Shown here: positions 33,125 to 43,900 of the stretch, piece by piece
Numbering within the stretch: the first letter of the stretch is position 1
How the letters are laid out: each line of letters begins with the position of its first letter
Source: Rhodosorus marinus
Taxonomy: Eukaryota; Rhodophyta; Stylonematophyceae; Stylonematales; Stylonemataceae
Assembly (NCBI GenBank): GCA_029953675.1
Contig: JAMWBK010000003.1
Location: 930,001 to 994,000 of the forward strand
DNA: 64,000 nt
Direction of reading: 5' to 3'
Program-made: the position numbers and the translations under genes
The notes under the pieces: model-generated
What the model saw: the letters and a program-made list of their open reading frames with translations, nothing else
Database searches by the model: none
What the model was told of the DNA's origin: nothing

Positions 33125-33715
33125 CGCGCACTGTTTTTCAGGCTATTTTTTTTTTTACATCATATCCAATCGAAGAATTACTACTGTCAGCATGCCCTGG
33201 TGTAAAAAAACTCATCTTATCCAAATATCGTTTATTATTTTACATAAATACACTATTTATCCTATTATCCCCAAAAAGATAAGGTGGGGGGGGAAAATAG
33301 CTTTCAGCCGATGTACGTTGTACCAAAAAAAATGATGTTGGAGATATGCGTTAGAGGAAGTTAAGAGTCATCTGATTATTCAATCGTTCTACCTATAAAG
33401 GATTAATTTTAAATAATAATTAATATTGAGGATTTATTGGATTGAATATTGTAGTGACGATTAAAGTGGTGTTTAGGGTCTCGAATTGATGTAGCGAGCC
33501 TTGTTGGGATGGTGATGGTGCGGGAGTCTGGCTGCGAAGTTGGAAGGGTTTTGGCTGATGTAGAGGGAGGGTTTGACCCTATATGTATATGTGTTTGTTG
33601 TGCGTTGGGCAGGGTGGATGGAGAGTGAAGGGGGACTAAGTAAGGTTTAAACATATATTGAGAGTTGAGCGGGTTGTTTTTTGTTTTTGTTTTTGGTATT
33701 CGTGTACATTTTTGA

Positions 33716-34076
33716 ATGGATGTTGCTTTGATTGTGACGCTTTGCGTCATTGGAGGCCTCTTGCTCATTGCTTTTGCCATCTTTGGAGTGCAGAAGACGA
33801 TCGGTGGGATTGTGAGCGGGACACAGTTTGTTGTGAATGAAATTATTTGGGGTATACCGAAGACGCTGTTGGGCAGTCGGGAGCGGGAGAAGCAGCAGGA
33901 ACGGCAGGCATATGGTTAGTTCCTCGATTTTGATGAACGCAATGCAGACGCTTTCAGTTGTTTTCTGAACGTTTGATCTTTTCGGAATCTTCTGCTTATG
34001 TTCAATAGCGAATCCATATCCGCATGGGAAGGAGCAATCATGGTGGGAGTGGTTCACGAGTTGGTTCTCCGGATAG
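33716..34076 (+). CDS. small single-pass membrane protein
   Basis: Two exons, 33716-33914 and 34009-34076, give 88 residues. Residues 2-24 form one hydrophobic segment (DVALIVTLCVIGGLLLIAFA) right after the initiator. An amphipathic and basic/Gln-rich stretch follows (LLGSREREKQQERQAYA), and the protein ends in a Trp-rich tail (SWWEWFTSWFSG). The 94-nt intron has GT-AG ends and joins at TAT-G/CG, keeping the frame. The N-terminal segment could be a signal anchor. No family recognised. The compact start, the clean splice and the aromatic tail argue that it is a real gene. Confidence 0.6.
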
Positions 34077-34452
34077 ACAGTGGTATAGACAGTCTTGGCA
34101 GTGGATTTTTGCGGAAGTTTTAATTTCCTGATTCCAAGACGGCGCACCGCTGCGGAGGAATGTAGTCGGATACCTGTCGAATTTGGATGAAAAGAATCGT
34201 ATGACAAGGGTTTGTTTCTATCGAAGGGACACCTGATGCTGGAGTTACTTTTGGGGCTTGTCGGGGTGTCTGCTGTTTCGTACAGAACTCCGGCGTATTG
34301 TATTTAAGCCTACCGACAAGTAAAAGTTGTTTCCGAAACTTTGGAGTCGGTTTTATATGTACTTAGGCGTCAGTTTTTTATGTACAACAAGCATGTCTAG
34401 CTCTTGGCTACGAACAACAATGTGAGCACATCTTTGCTTGATACCTTATCAA
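34077..34452. other. convergent 3' spacer
   Basis: 376 bases between the stop of the small membrane protein (plus) and the stop of the small coiled-coil protein (minus). Presumed 3' UTRs; nothing else seen. Confidence 0.45.
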
Positions 34453-34632
34453 CTAGCTCAACCTCCCGTCGCTAAGAGAGCTTCTCTGCAGCTCATCCTT
34501 TGACTTCTTCGCCTCCTCCAGTAGCTTATTCACCAATCTGTCCGCATGTTCACGTACTCTTGCTACCTGCTCGTCACATTCTCTTCGGAGATATTCCTCA
34601 ACGCTCATATCCACAGTCCGCTTTTCCGCCAT
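34453..34632 (-). CDS. small charged helical protein, unrecognised
   Basis: 59 codons from ATG 34632 to TAG 34453. The sequence is highly charged and predicted helical: VEEYLRRECDEQVARVREHA followed by DRLVNKLLEEAKKSKDELQ. Heptad-like spacing of Leu and Val suggests a coiled coil. The frame is open further upstream to 34782 but only from a GTG, so ATG 34632 is preferred. An upstream exon is possible. No family recognised. It is short, and the coding call rests on the helical pattern and the absence of an alternative. Confidence 0.4.
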   Translation of the reverse strand: MAEKRTVDMSVEEYLRRECDEQVARVREHADRLVNKLLEEAKKSKDELQRSSLSDGRLS

Positions 34633-35981
34633 CGCAAAAGTTTGGAACTTTTCACTTCCGAACTGAGTGCCAGCTTTCAATTCTCCTGCATTGACCACCA
34701 AGAATCGCAGAGCACGACCTTTGATGCAGCCCCAACTTCCCTCTGGGCCACTTTGCTGCCCATTACTTCCACGGCCGAACACTCATGAACATCCAAAACG
34801 AACTACAGAAATTCAAATCTTTTTCGTAACGGCAAAAGCAGAAAATTCAATAAGTTTATTTAAATTCGTTTGTTTCAGGGTGGGAAGCTAGCCTGCGTAC
34901 AGTTTTTAAATTGGGATGTACAACATATACGCTCTTGCACACTTTTCGATCGTTCGGCAAGTCAAAAAGGAATAGTCACGCGTCTTGATGAATGAGCTAC
35001 GTACTGGAGGAGGGCAAGAGGACAAACGATGAGCTCCAGATAAGCTCTCTCAGGGACTTGATGATGTTAACACTTTCTCAACTGGTGGCTTTTGTATGTT
35101 TTACGATTCTTTAATGGATTTGACAAATGGTTTTAGTTTTAGTTTGTCACCGTTCGCTGGATCTGGACTCGGAAGGAAAACATGTCCTCGTCGTACTGGA
35201 CGATCCCGCCATCATTGGGTTCGTTGTCAAGTATTCGGATGAACCTCTTGTTGCACGCAAGGCTGTCGGAAGCTGCGCAGAGACTGACAGATGGCGCTGG
35301 AGCAACTAGCGGGTCAGGTACAGAGTTTTGCGTGAAAGTACTGGATAGCGCAAATCTTACGTGCCTAGTGGTTGTCTCTAGTACCACAGGCCTGGCTGTT
35401 TAGCGCGCCAAGATATCAGGATTCCGAAAGGGCACGAAAATGTGACCGTAGGATTGCGAGGTTGTGCAGAGCGTCTTGTTTGTACTTGATTTGCGCTTTG
35501 TGTATTGTTGTCATCTTGTCTCCGCTGTCCGCTGTCAAGAATAACTTTGGAATAATGTGAGAGCAATCCGGGACGGAGACGCCGCTCTCACATTGCTTCA
35601 ATCACCTTATGTAGATAGGTTTATTTACTCCCACCTTCACATAGAAAACGGTTTTACTGGTTGAAGTCGGTTGGAAAGCCCAAATTACAATACATGGCAT
35701 ACACTATGTTGCTCGTGTCGTATTGTTGAGGCATTTGTAAAGAATCCAGTACGGAATCAAGAAAACAGACTCTTTCAAAATGTTTGCGGCAAGCTGGCGA
35801 ACAGAGCATAGTGCACACAGTAACCCGTCGATCGCAAGTGTTCTGCTAGTTTCACGATATATCAAACCCTTGCAAAGTTAAGAAGTAATCTTCGTGATGC
35901 GTTGCCGGAGCATAGTGCCCCCAGTAACGTGTCAATCGCAAGCGTTCTGCTAGTTTCGCTATAAATCAAATCCTGGCAAAG
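34633..35981. other. intergenic region
   Basis: About 1.35 kb with no recognised gene. Short frames on both strands at 35127-35600 do not resemble known proteins. It contains a hairpin (35554-35594) and the start of a tandem duplication (from about 35803), listed separately. Confidence 0.45.
35554..35594. repeat. 11-bp perfect inverted repeat
   Basis: Arms 35554-35564 and 35584-35594 are perfectly complementary (AATGTGAGAGC and its complement) around a 19-nt loop. Confidence 0.8.
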
Positions 35982-36008
35982 TTAAAAAAGAAATCTTCGT
36001 GATGCGTC
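35803..36008. repeat. about 100-bp direct duplication crossing the YIPF6 stop codon
   Basis: Copy 1, about 35803-35902, and copy 2, about 35908-36007, share AGCATAGTGC, CAGTAAC, ATCGCAAG-GTTCTGCTAGTTTC, GCAAAGTTAA and ATCTTCGTGATGCGT. Copy 2 contains the last codons and stop of the minus-strand YIPF6 gene (35982); copy 1 lies wholly in the 3' flank. They differ at about 15% of positions, so the duplication is not recent. Confidence 0.85.
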
Positions 36009-37079
36009 CCCTTCTTCGAGTATCACTTCGTCATAGTCTCCGACATCAGTAGCGTCTGCGGGGGTCTCGCCGGCTTGCGCAGGTGCCTGGCTATCGGCGG
36101 CAACTCTGTTATGCTGTTGGAATCCGATTAGAATCATCCAGGCTACGCTTAAATAGAAAAGAAGCACAGGATATAGAGCAAGCAATTTCCTTCCGTCCGG
36201 AAACCGCGCGTCAGCCATGAAGCTGGAAGATGCTGTTCGTTGAGGAATTAGGCAATCGTCAGCGAACACGACCCTGTTGCAAACTTTCGTTGGGACAAAC
36301 CTACCCCAGATTGACCAGCTCAAGGCTATTACAACTGAAACGAACTGAAGAATCTCTGCGATAGTGCCTCCGATCACTTTGTTCCAAAGAAAGCAAAGGC
36401 CGGTGCTTATCAGCAGCGGAAAGATGCAGTAGCCGAGCAGGCAAAGCGTCTGGAAGAACGATCTGTGCAGAGCAGGGGAAGCGGATGAGTTTTGCAAATC
36501 ATCAGAAAACTCAAGGAAGTGGGTTCAGATAGAATGGAGCTGCAAAAAAAAAAAACCAACATTTTTCCGCCTAGCAACTGGGCATTGATCGTCACTACTG
36601 CAGAACCCGCCCAGACGACTACGAAAATTACTGAGAACACTAGGCTTGCGTCATCGTTTGCTACAACACTTAGAATGATAGCCAGCGACATGCAGATGAA
36701 AAGCGGTCCCCACAGTTCCCAATCTCGAAGCTCAGCTTGGATCTGCTCCTATAAACGACGAAAAACCAGTTGCGGCCCCGGGGAGAGAAAGACGACTTAG
36801 TACACATACGACCGCAAAGCAAAAAATCTCGAGGCATAGCTCTTACCGTGGACAGCCCAGGTAGCACAACCAGCTTTAGCCTTCTACCGACCTGGATTGG
36901 ATCATCAGAGGAGACAACAGACAACGAACGGACTTCAGCCCAAGGCAAATCGAGGACGCAAAACAGCACTCTCACTAACATCCACCTACCTGAATAATAT
37001 CTCGCTTAATCGATTCCCAGACAGATTCATCAATTGTAGAATCCAAAGTACTTTCTTGCATTTCAAACGGATTTGCCAT
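35982..37079 (-). CDS. YIPF6/Yip4-family Golgi membrane protein
   Basis: Five exons, 36990-37079, 36847-36891, 36561-36748, 36305-36462 and 35982-36232, give 243 residues. Yip-family proteins are five-pass membrane proteins of the Golgi that work with Rab GTPases. The signature is clear after splicing: ELRDWELWGPLFICMSLA, VTINAQLLGGKISFFQTLC, LLGYCIFPLLI, then KLLALYPVLLFYLSVAWMIL. About five hydrophobic segments fill residues 65-215. The N-terminal 45 residues are short and cytosolic (MANPFEMQESTLDSTIDESV), and the C-terminal tail (about 40 residues) is acidic. That acidic tail is longer than in animal YIPF6 and ends inside a duplicated DNA block, so its last residues may have been reshaped. 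Introns 1-3 are each 98 nt and intron 4 is 72 nt. Confidence 0.92.
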
Positions 37080-37949
37080 GTTTCCTCACCACCTGCAAAC
37101 CCCTCCACCCAAACCCCAGTTCTAACGATCCAAACAGCTACAATTCAAAACAAAACACGCTAATCTTCCACAGATATCCTCCTAAACATCATAACCCTAC
37201 TCCAAACAGAAAGATCCATCTCAGACGATAACCTAGGCGTTCCTATTCACCCTCTTCTTTCTAAATCGATCCCAAATCCATCCACAGTGAACTTCTTCAC
37301 CAGCACGTCCAAAAGCAACATAAACCAAATAATAAGAAAATCCATAAAAATTCCAATTGCCGAGTTTCTTGACGTGTGTCAAGACCGCTGACAAGAAATT
37401 TATTGGACAGGCTGTCCATTCAGAGTGGAAGAATTTGAATCTTAGCTTCTCCTTGGTCTCAGACTATGATCGAAAGTCAAGGTCAGAGCGAGCTTATGAA
37501 GGATAACGGGCATCGGGATGCCATAGCCATAGCTGACTTCACGGCCATGGAAGATCTACTTCAACTGGGAAAAAGATCACGAATGAGGCGACAGGCCCTG
37601 TCAAGCTGTGCCTTGCCGTATTGGCGCATCCGTTCAAGATGGTAGCCTGAAGCGACCGCCACTCCTGTAGCTTCAATCGTAATACCAGTGAAATTAGATC
37701 TTCGATCGCCGAAATGAACCTTGACTTTCGATCAGGAAAATGAAGTAAATTTCCCGATCTTCAGTTTGTAGGTAGTCCTTCTTAGTCCGTTAAGCTTCTG
37801 GCTTTTTATTCACGGGCGCATTAGCCAAGCACAATCGCTGGGTATTTATACTCGCGTGGAAACGCTCAGGAACAGGCAACTCGCGCCAGAGGCGCCTTTC
37901 TCAATGCTGAAAGCAAGGAAGCTATATGTTTAGAAACACCCGATTGTTC
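37080..37949. other. spacer upstream of YIPF6
   Basis: 870 bases with the presumed YIPF6 promoter on the left, no gene recognised. The right side merges into the decayed retroelement. Confidence 0.45.
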
Positions 37950-38259
37950 GTCAGCCCTTCCCTACAAGTCGCGCCTTGTACTTTGGAAAAAGCCCAGCAG
38001 CGTCTTTTATTCTGACCAAAACCCGTTTCATTCGGACCTAATCCTTTGCGGTTGGTAGCTCTCGTACGGGATTCCAGGTTTGCTTTGCTCTCAAGCTTTG
38101 CAAATCTGTTTGAACGGCACTTCGCCACTCCTCGTCGTCACAGAAAAGGTTCAATGATAAGAGGGAGTTTCCGTCGTCGTTGCTGTGCAGCTTCTGGGGA
38201 GCATGAAAGGACGAGTGAGTTACGAATTGATGACGATTTTGTATTGTTTGTTGCTTCAA
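37950..38259 (-). pseudogene. decayed Ty1/copia reverse transcriptase fragment
   Basis: On the minus strand, about 38142 to 38040 reads EEWRSAVQTDLQSLRAKQTW then NPVRELPTAKD, the conserved start of the copia RT domain (W-x-A-x(3)-E-x(2)-SL-x(2)-N-x-TW-x-LV-x-LP). After an in-frame stop and shift it continues KRVLVRIKDAAGLFPKYKAR then LVGKG, which matches the copia KWVFKIK...YKARLVAKG block, and ends in another stop. The stops and the missing YVDD half show it is dead. Frames farther up (38317-38849, minus) may be more remnant but are not recognisable. No LTR or target-site repeat was found. Confidence 0.7.
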
Positions 38260-39315
38260 AGTTTTGTTTTGCTTTCTTTTTGTTTGGCACCTTTTATTTC
38301 ATCATCCCGTTTGTGGTTAAGCCATCCGCCGTGGATGAGGCTCTGGTCTTTTCTGCGGTAGCGCGCTCATGCACCCCTTTTTTGGTTTTGGCCTATCTAC
38401 TGCGTTTTGGGTTTTGCTGTGTGGATAAGCATCTGTACGCTGCGAATGGTGCCCAATGCACGGTCGCAACTCCCTGCTTAACCTAGCGTCCGGGTCCGTG
38501 CCTGCAGGACCAAATCCGCCAAGAAAAGCTAGATTCGTCTTTATGAGAGGTTTCTTTCCCTTCAGCTTGAAATCAGAGTGAAAATTTTTTTTGGCCAAGA
38601 GGTTGTCTTCGGTCTCAGTGGACATTTGACAGCATCTGCTGATCACGGCAGGTTTTTTCGCATGTTAAACCTCAGGCTTGCTGGCCTTTTGAGACGGCGC
38701 CTAGGTATTATTCTAGTCGATTGAAAGCGCTCTGCACGCTGAGGGAATTCATCCGAATTCTGGATGTAGTCGACTATCGGACATCCGCTTGGCCCGGATA
38801 TGATACGCTCTGTCAAATTCCACCACTCTTGTTCTTGAATTCCTAGCACAAGGGACAGAACTACTGCCTATCCTGCCCAATCCCATCCACTAGGCACAGA
38901 TTGCCCTCTTAGACACGCTGTCCCAGAGAACAATGTGAGACCGTCTTGTAGCTAAGTGCATGTGGCCAGTTCTTCGCTTCGAGGATTGTCCTCAAGCACA
39001 TCTTCATTAGCTACGTAAAGACATCTGAAGAACCGCTAAAGTCGACGAATAAGCCTTTGAATTCTATATAGCACATACAAACATTTTCAGGAGGTGGATT
39101 GCCCGGGAGCAGGTGGCCATGCAGAATCTACAATTTCGGAATTCCTGCTTGGTCCAAAGCTCTTTGGGGGCGCTGGTCTCACTAGGACATGTTTCCTAAA
39201 GCATTTCCAGAATACATCCGCTTGAGAATGCGGAATCTTATTATCACCGAATTCAATAGCTGGTTCCACCATGCTATTTCCGACAAGTAAAGGGGAGAAT
39301 TGAGCAGATAGGGCA

Positions 39316-39347
39316 GTCCAACTGTTGGAACTCCAACAGTTCTGGAC
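39316..39347. repeat. 10-bp-stem hairpin with extended arms
   Basis: AACTGTTGGA (39320-39329) and TCCAACAGTT (39332-39341) pair perfectly around a 2-nt loop. GTCC (39316-39319) and GGAC (39344-39347) extend the stem past a 2-nt bulge. Confidence 0.8.
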
Positions 39348-39803
39348 GAAAAACAGAGAGTGGAGAAACTTCATGATATCCAATAAGTGAAAGTCTTTAG
39401 GCGGGAGAGGTTAGTGAAAGCAATAGTGCGGCGACTTCGATCAACTCTTCGCGGAAAAGCCCTCAGTCGTCGCCGGCTTACCCAAAAGGCTTGAAAGTCA
39501 ATATACCTGTTCGCCATTGGCTCATGGAGTGCAGTAATCGGGACATAATCAATTATATTCATACACATGTCCTATGACAAATTTTGATTGGATTGTTATC
39601 AATATTTAACAAAATTCTATTACCTATATGTACGAAGGTAATTCCATTTCTAGGTCTTTTTTCTTCTTTATTCAGTTTCAGCCAAAATTTGGCAATATTT
39701 CTGTACAGAAAATGGATCCTGAACTCAAATCCTTTTGAAATGTCCAACAGAGCCTGGCAATCCTCTGTGTATTGGACGACACAATTTGTTGTGGAAACAA
39801 AAT

Positions 39804-39838
39804 GAAATGTAAGTTGTTCTAGAATGAACTTACATTTC
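39804..39838. repeat. 12-bp perfect hairpin with palindromic loop
   Basis: GAAATGTAAGTT (39804-39815) pairs with 39827-39838. The 11-nt loop itself contains the palindrome TTCTAGAA. It sits in AT-rich spacer DNA. Confidence 0.85.
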
Positions 39839-40487
39839 CGAATCCAGCGTATAAAACTCGAGCTATTTAAGATTTATAATGATTGAACTCTTCATATTTT
39901 GACCAATAGATGTACCGAAACGTTTTATACCATCCAATAGATATCCTTCTTCTTCACGACATCACATCCTCGGATCTTCCGTGTTTGGAAAGTTTTTCCC
40001 GACCCTCACCGAAACTTCTCGTGCGTCGCAGAAAAAAATCAACTCCAAAAAAACCATGACATGAACAAATCCCCCCTTGTTTTTCTCAAGCAAAACTTGA
40101 ATTCCAAGAATCATGGGTCCCAAAAAGGATAGTAGGGGTATTGCAAGGTGCTTTTTTTTTTCTTTGGTTCTCACCCCATATGCTTCGTTGGAGGGGTGTT
40201 CGAGAAAGCGGGTAGGGAGCGGGTGAGTATTCAGTCCAAAACACAATCAATTAAAACAACAATTGTTCTTAAAATAATGGAATGTTCTGAAGCAGCCGTC
40301 TATTTTTTTTCTGTAAGTCAACGTTTTGACGAAAATGGTGAGAGAGAGGCTCTTTTTGTTGTGTTTTCAGAATATGCGTAAAAAATGCTAGGTTTTAGCG
40401 ATGGGGAGGAAGCCTAACGAAACCCAAACGGGCTTGAAAAAGGGGTTGTTTTTGAGGTTTCATTTACAAGGGTTGGAATTTTTTGTT

Positions 40488-40520
40488 GGGAAGGAGAGGG
40501 GAGGAGAGGGGAAAGGGGGG
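40488..40520 (+). promoter_or_regulatory. potential G-quadruplex upstream of UPL3-like gene
   Basis: Four G tracts of 3, 4, 4 and 6 with loops of 7, 6 and 3 nt fit the G3+N1-7 rule, about 480-510 bases before the UPL3-like ATG. A second dense tract (5, 9 and 3 G separated by single A) lies at 40746-40764. Folding and function are not shown by sequence. Confidence 0.45.
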
Positions 40521-40997
40521 AGGAGTGGTGTTTTTTTAGTGTTGAAAGAAGGATATGTAAATTTTCGTGTTTAAATGTGGAGATTTTCTTGTTGGAAAAG
40601 GGGAAGAAGAGAGAATGGGAAGGGTGGGGTTTTTTGTTGTTTTGTTTTCGTTTTTTTTTGCTTTGTTTCGGATGAGGTTGGTTATCTGTTGAGTATTTGT
40701 TTGGATTGAGGATTGAGGAGGAGGAGGGTGTCCAGAAGTGTTGGTGGGGGAGGGGGGGGGAGGGTGCGTGGTGAAGGATTTGGTTATCGACGGAGGCTGT
40801 TCGGGTGGCTTTTTGTTGTTTGGGTTTGTTTTCGTTTTAATCGTTGATGTGGGTGGCGTCTTTGTTGAAGGTTGGGGTTTGGTGGTTTTGAGTTTCTCGT
40901 GTTTTTTTTTGGCCTTTTGAAGGTGTCCTCTCTGGGTTTGGATGGGTGAACTGAGGGGAAGGAAGGGTTCGTAAACAATAGATGGGTATCGCGGGGC

Positions 40998-43900
40998 ATG
41001 GACTCGCGCGATAGGGAGCGCTCGAAAAGAGGTAGGGAGCAGAGAAAAGCGTCTGAACGAAAGGACAGACGAAGACAAGGAACGAGTGGGGAAATTTCGG
41101 CTAGTCGTACAAGCGACGGAATAACTACGAACAGTAGAGCCGCTTCGGGTACTGGTACCGGACGGAGTCGCTCTACTTGTGCGCCCAGCTCTTCCACTGC
41201 GAAAAGGAAAGCTCGCGAGGTGAGGGGCTTCTACCCTGGCGCTCATTCGCCGCCGGGCAGGTCTCAAGATCCTCTTTGCGCACCTACCGGAGCGTTGAAG
41301 TTTTCTCGAGGCGAAGTGGAAGCGGAAGACAAGAAACCTGTCTCCCCTGAGAGGAACACCCGAAGCAGAGGTGAATCAGTTGTTAATAGTGAGAAGCCGA
41401 CTCTGAAGCAGACACCGGTGCGGAGAGGTAGACGGAGAAGGTCTGGTGGATTACAACGTGAGGAGAAGAACCGAGAAAACAAGCGTCCGCGCCCAGATAG
41501 ATCGCTGATGGAGCCAAGAGCTGGAAGCAGTGCGAACGATATTCCTATGAACCCTGATGATGACGGACCAAGTTCTGGTGACAGTGACCGCGGAGCAAGC
41601 GCCCTTAAGGGTCTCCTACATAGGCTTAGTTCGGTAAGATTAATGGATATGGTTCTCTTCAGGTTTCTGTCGGTAGCTATCATGCGCCTCAGAGCTGTGT
41701 AAAGAGTATCCCCCTACGCAGTCTTCCGTACGGGGCACTTCGTAGAGGTTCGTTGTGCAACACAGCTTGGGCGGTAATTAACGATTTTTGTTTTTCGCTT
41801 GCTCTCTGTTCCGTGTATTCTGCAGGGTTTCGACGACCTGCTCCCTGGAGGTGATCCCGGATTTTCAATGGTTCGGAGGATTCTTTCTATTCTGAACACT
41901 CCCTCAGGGGACACTCGAAAGATCCAGGCACTGACCGAGCTCTGTGAGCTAATTTCAGTTGGCACGGAGGAGAGTATGTCATCACTGTCCGTGGAGGCCA
42001 TCGTCCCCGTAGTGGTAGGGCATTTAGGCCCTGAGAACTCCCCTGATGTAAGGTTGCTGGCCGCTCGAGCTCTAACGCACCTTATGGACGCACTCCCGGC
42101 GTCTAGTGCGATCATTTCACACAATGGGGCGGCTGTGGCTCTATGTGCAACTTTGCACGCCATTGAGTACATTGATCTTGCCGAACAGTCTCTGTACGCG
42201 TTGGAGAAGTTGAGCGTCGATCATTCACAACCGATAGTCCGCGCTGGAGGATTCGCGGCTGCTCTCGTATTCTTCGATTTCTTTGCGCTTGGCGTTCAAA
42301 GGATTGCAGCGTCGCTGGCGTGCAACTTGTGCCAAGGAACACCTGCCGATTGTTTTTCCATGGTGATGGAAGTTCTTCCAATCTTTTCCGTGTTGTTGGA
42401 GTCTGAGGACCAGAGGATAAGAGAATCGGCAATGTGCGGATTCTCTAAACTTACTGATTCATTTAAGAGTGATTCGTCAAAGCTTATGACCATCTGCGGA
42501 ACTGACTTTGCCTTGTTGGACAAGACTATCAGCTTCATTACTGCGCTTTCGCCTACAAAGCTGTCGTCAACTGCTTTTACTGCGGCGCTGAGGATGCTGG
42601 GAATTTTTGCAAGGTGGAGCGCGGAGCTGTCCGAGGCAATGCTAGAAAGAGAGACCTTGCTTTTGGAGCTCAAGAGACTTGTTCAGGACATCTCCTCACC
42701 GGGAAATCCTGAGAGCTTGCTAGTAGCGGAATCGTTGCTACCACCCAGAGATATACAAGAGGATGAGGAGCTGAGCAAGCTTCGGAGGACAAAGGGAAGC
42801 CTTTCCAGCGGGGCGTTATTTACGAGGGCCGCTGCTGCGAAGCGAAAATTCCTGACGGAGAAGCCGCAGCTGTTGCAAAACTTTGGGGACTGTCTTTTCA
42901 AGTGCCTTTTATCGAACATGGATAGTTCTATAAGCTTCTTCCCAAAGAAGATCACTGTTTCAACATTGGCTAAATTCGTTCACAATGCTCCCGCGAATGT
43001 CCTAAATAGTCTGATCGTCTCAGGCGAAGTGATCGACTCTGAGAAGCAGGTTCCAACAGCACAATTTGCGTCTCAAGTGGCCAGCCTTTTGGGAGAGAAT
43101 GGGTTTTCGTTCGAGTTGATCGCTGGGATAGTCTTGCTTTCCTCTGCACTTGAGAAGCTAGGTGGAGAGTTAAGAATTTTGTTGATAAGAGAAGGAGTGT
43201 TGCATCATTTGCACCGACTTGCAACACTCGGTGGAGATAAGGAAGACGGAAATGAATCGAAAGCCCAAGGTTCTGGTAATGGGATGATCGAAGGTGTTGA
43301 CACTGAGAAGGATAGAGGGTCATCATTTTCGAAGTCCAAGAACGACTACATTGGGAAGACGTCAAGGTCAATTTTGTCGATGTACTATAGCGATGAGCTT
43401 ACCGCGAATGAGACCGCTGTGTTAACAGAATTCAAGGAAATCCGAAATCGTATGGAAAATCAAGAATCTTTCGAGGAGCTTCTGGCATCTCTCTCTCGTT
43501 TCAACGCAATGCTCAGCGGGTCGCAGGGAATGACGACCTATGAGCTTAAGGAGAGTGGTCTTATTGGTGCCCTTTTGAACTTCTTTGAGGCTGACGGTTC
43601 TGATTCACAGAAGCTAGACCGGTTAAAGATGTTTCAATCATGCTTTGCAACACCACAAAAGGAGTCCTTTGCGTTGCTTTGCGATCGCGTGTATGGCGTA
43701 CTGGCTGCGGAGGATAAGTTATCTGTATCCGTCAACGAGAGCTCAAGTGGGAATATGGTTTCTATTGCCTCGGGATTGCGGCAATTGACTCAGCCAATAA
43801 AGCTCAGATTGAAAAGGGCTCCACTAGGTGAAGGCGGCCAGCACTTGGAGGATTATTCACACAACGTAGTCGTAATCGAACCCTTCACGACGTTTCGGAG

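Larger units (their letters stand above)
32577..33715. other. A-rich repeat-bearing intergenic region
   Basis: About 1.1 kb. Long A runs on the plus strand (32595-33080), tandem repeats listed separately, then AT-rich DNA up to the small membrane protein gene. Several overlapping frames on both strands are products of the repeats and not convincing genes. Confidence 0.5.
38260..40997. other. long spacer upstream of the HECT ligase
   Basis: About 2.7 kb. Left part possibly more retroelement debris. Two hairpins (39316-39347 and 39804-39838) and guanine-rich tracts near 40488-40520 and 40746-40764 are listed separately. From 40440 onward the plus strand is strongly G/T-rich up to the HECT ligase start. 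No gene recognised. Confidence 0.5.

Noticed and set aside
36463-36989. Introns 1-3 of the YIPF6-like gene are each exactly 98 nt
   Set aside because: Their sequences show no similarity to one another beyond the splice words, so equal length is most likely coincidence.
40536-41267. 243-codon minus-strand frame rich in Pro, Thr and Lys
   Set aside because: Complement of G/T-rich upstream DNA and of the basic first exon of the HECT ligase; no start context or family resemblance.
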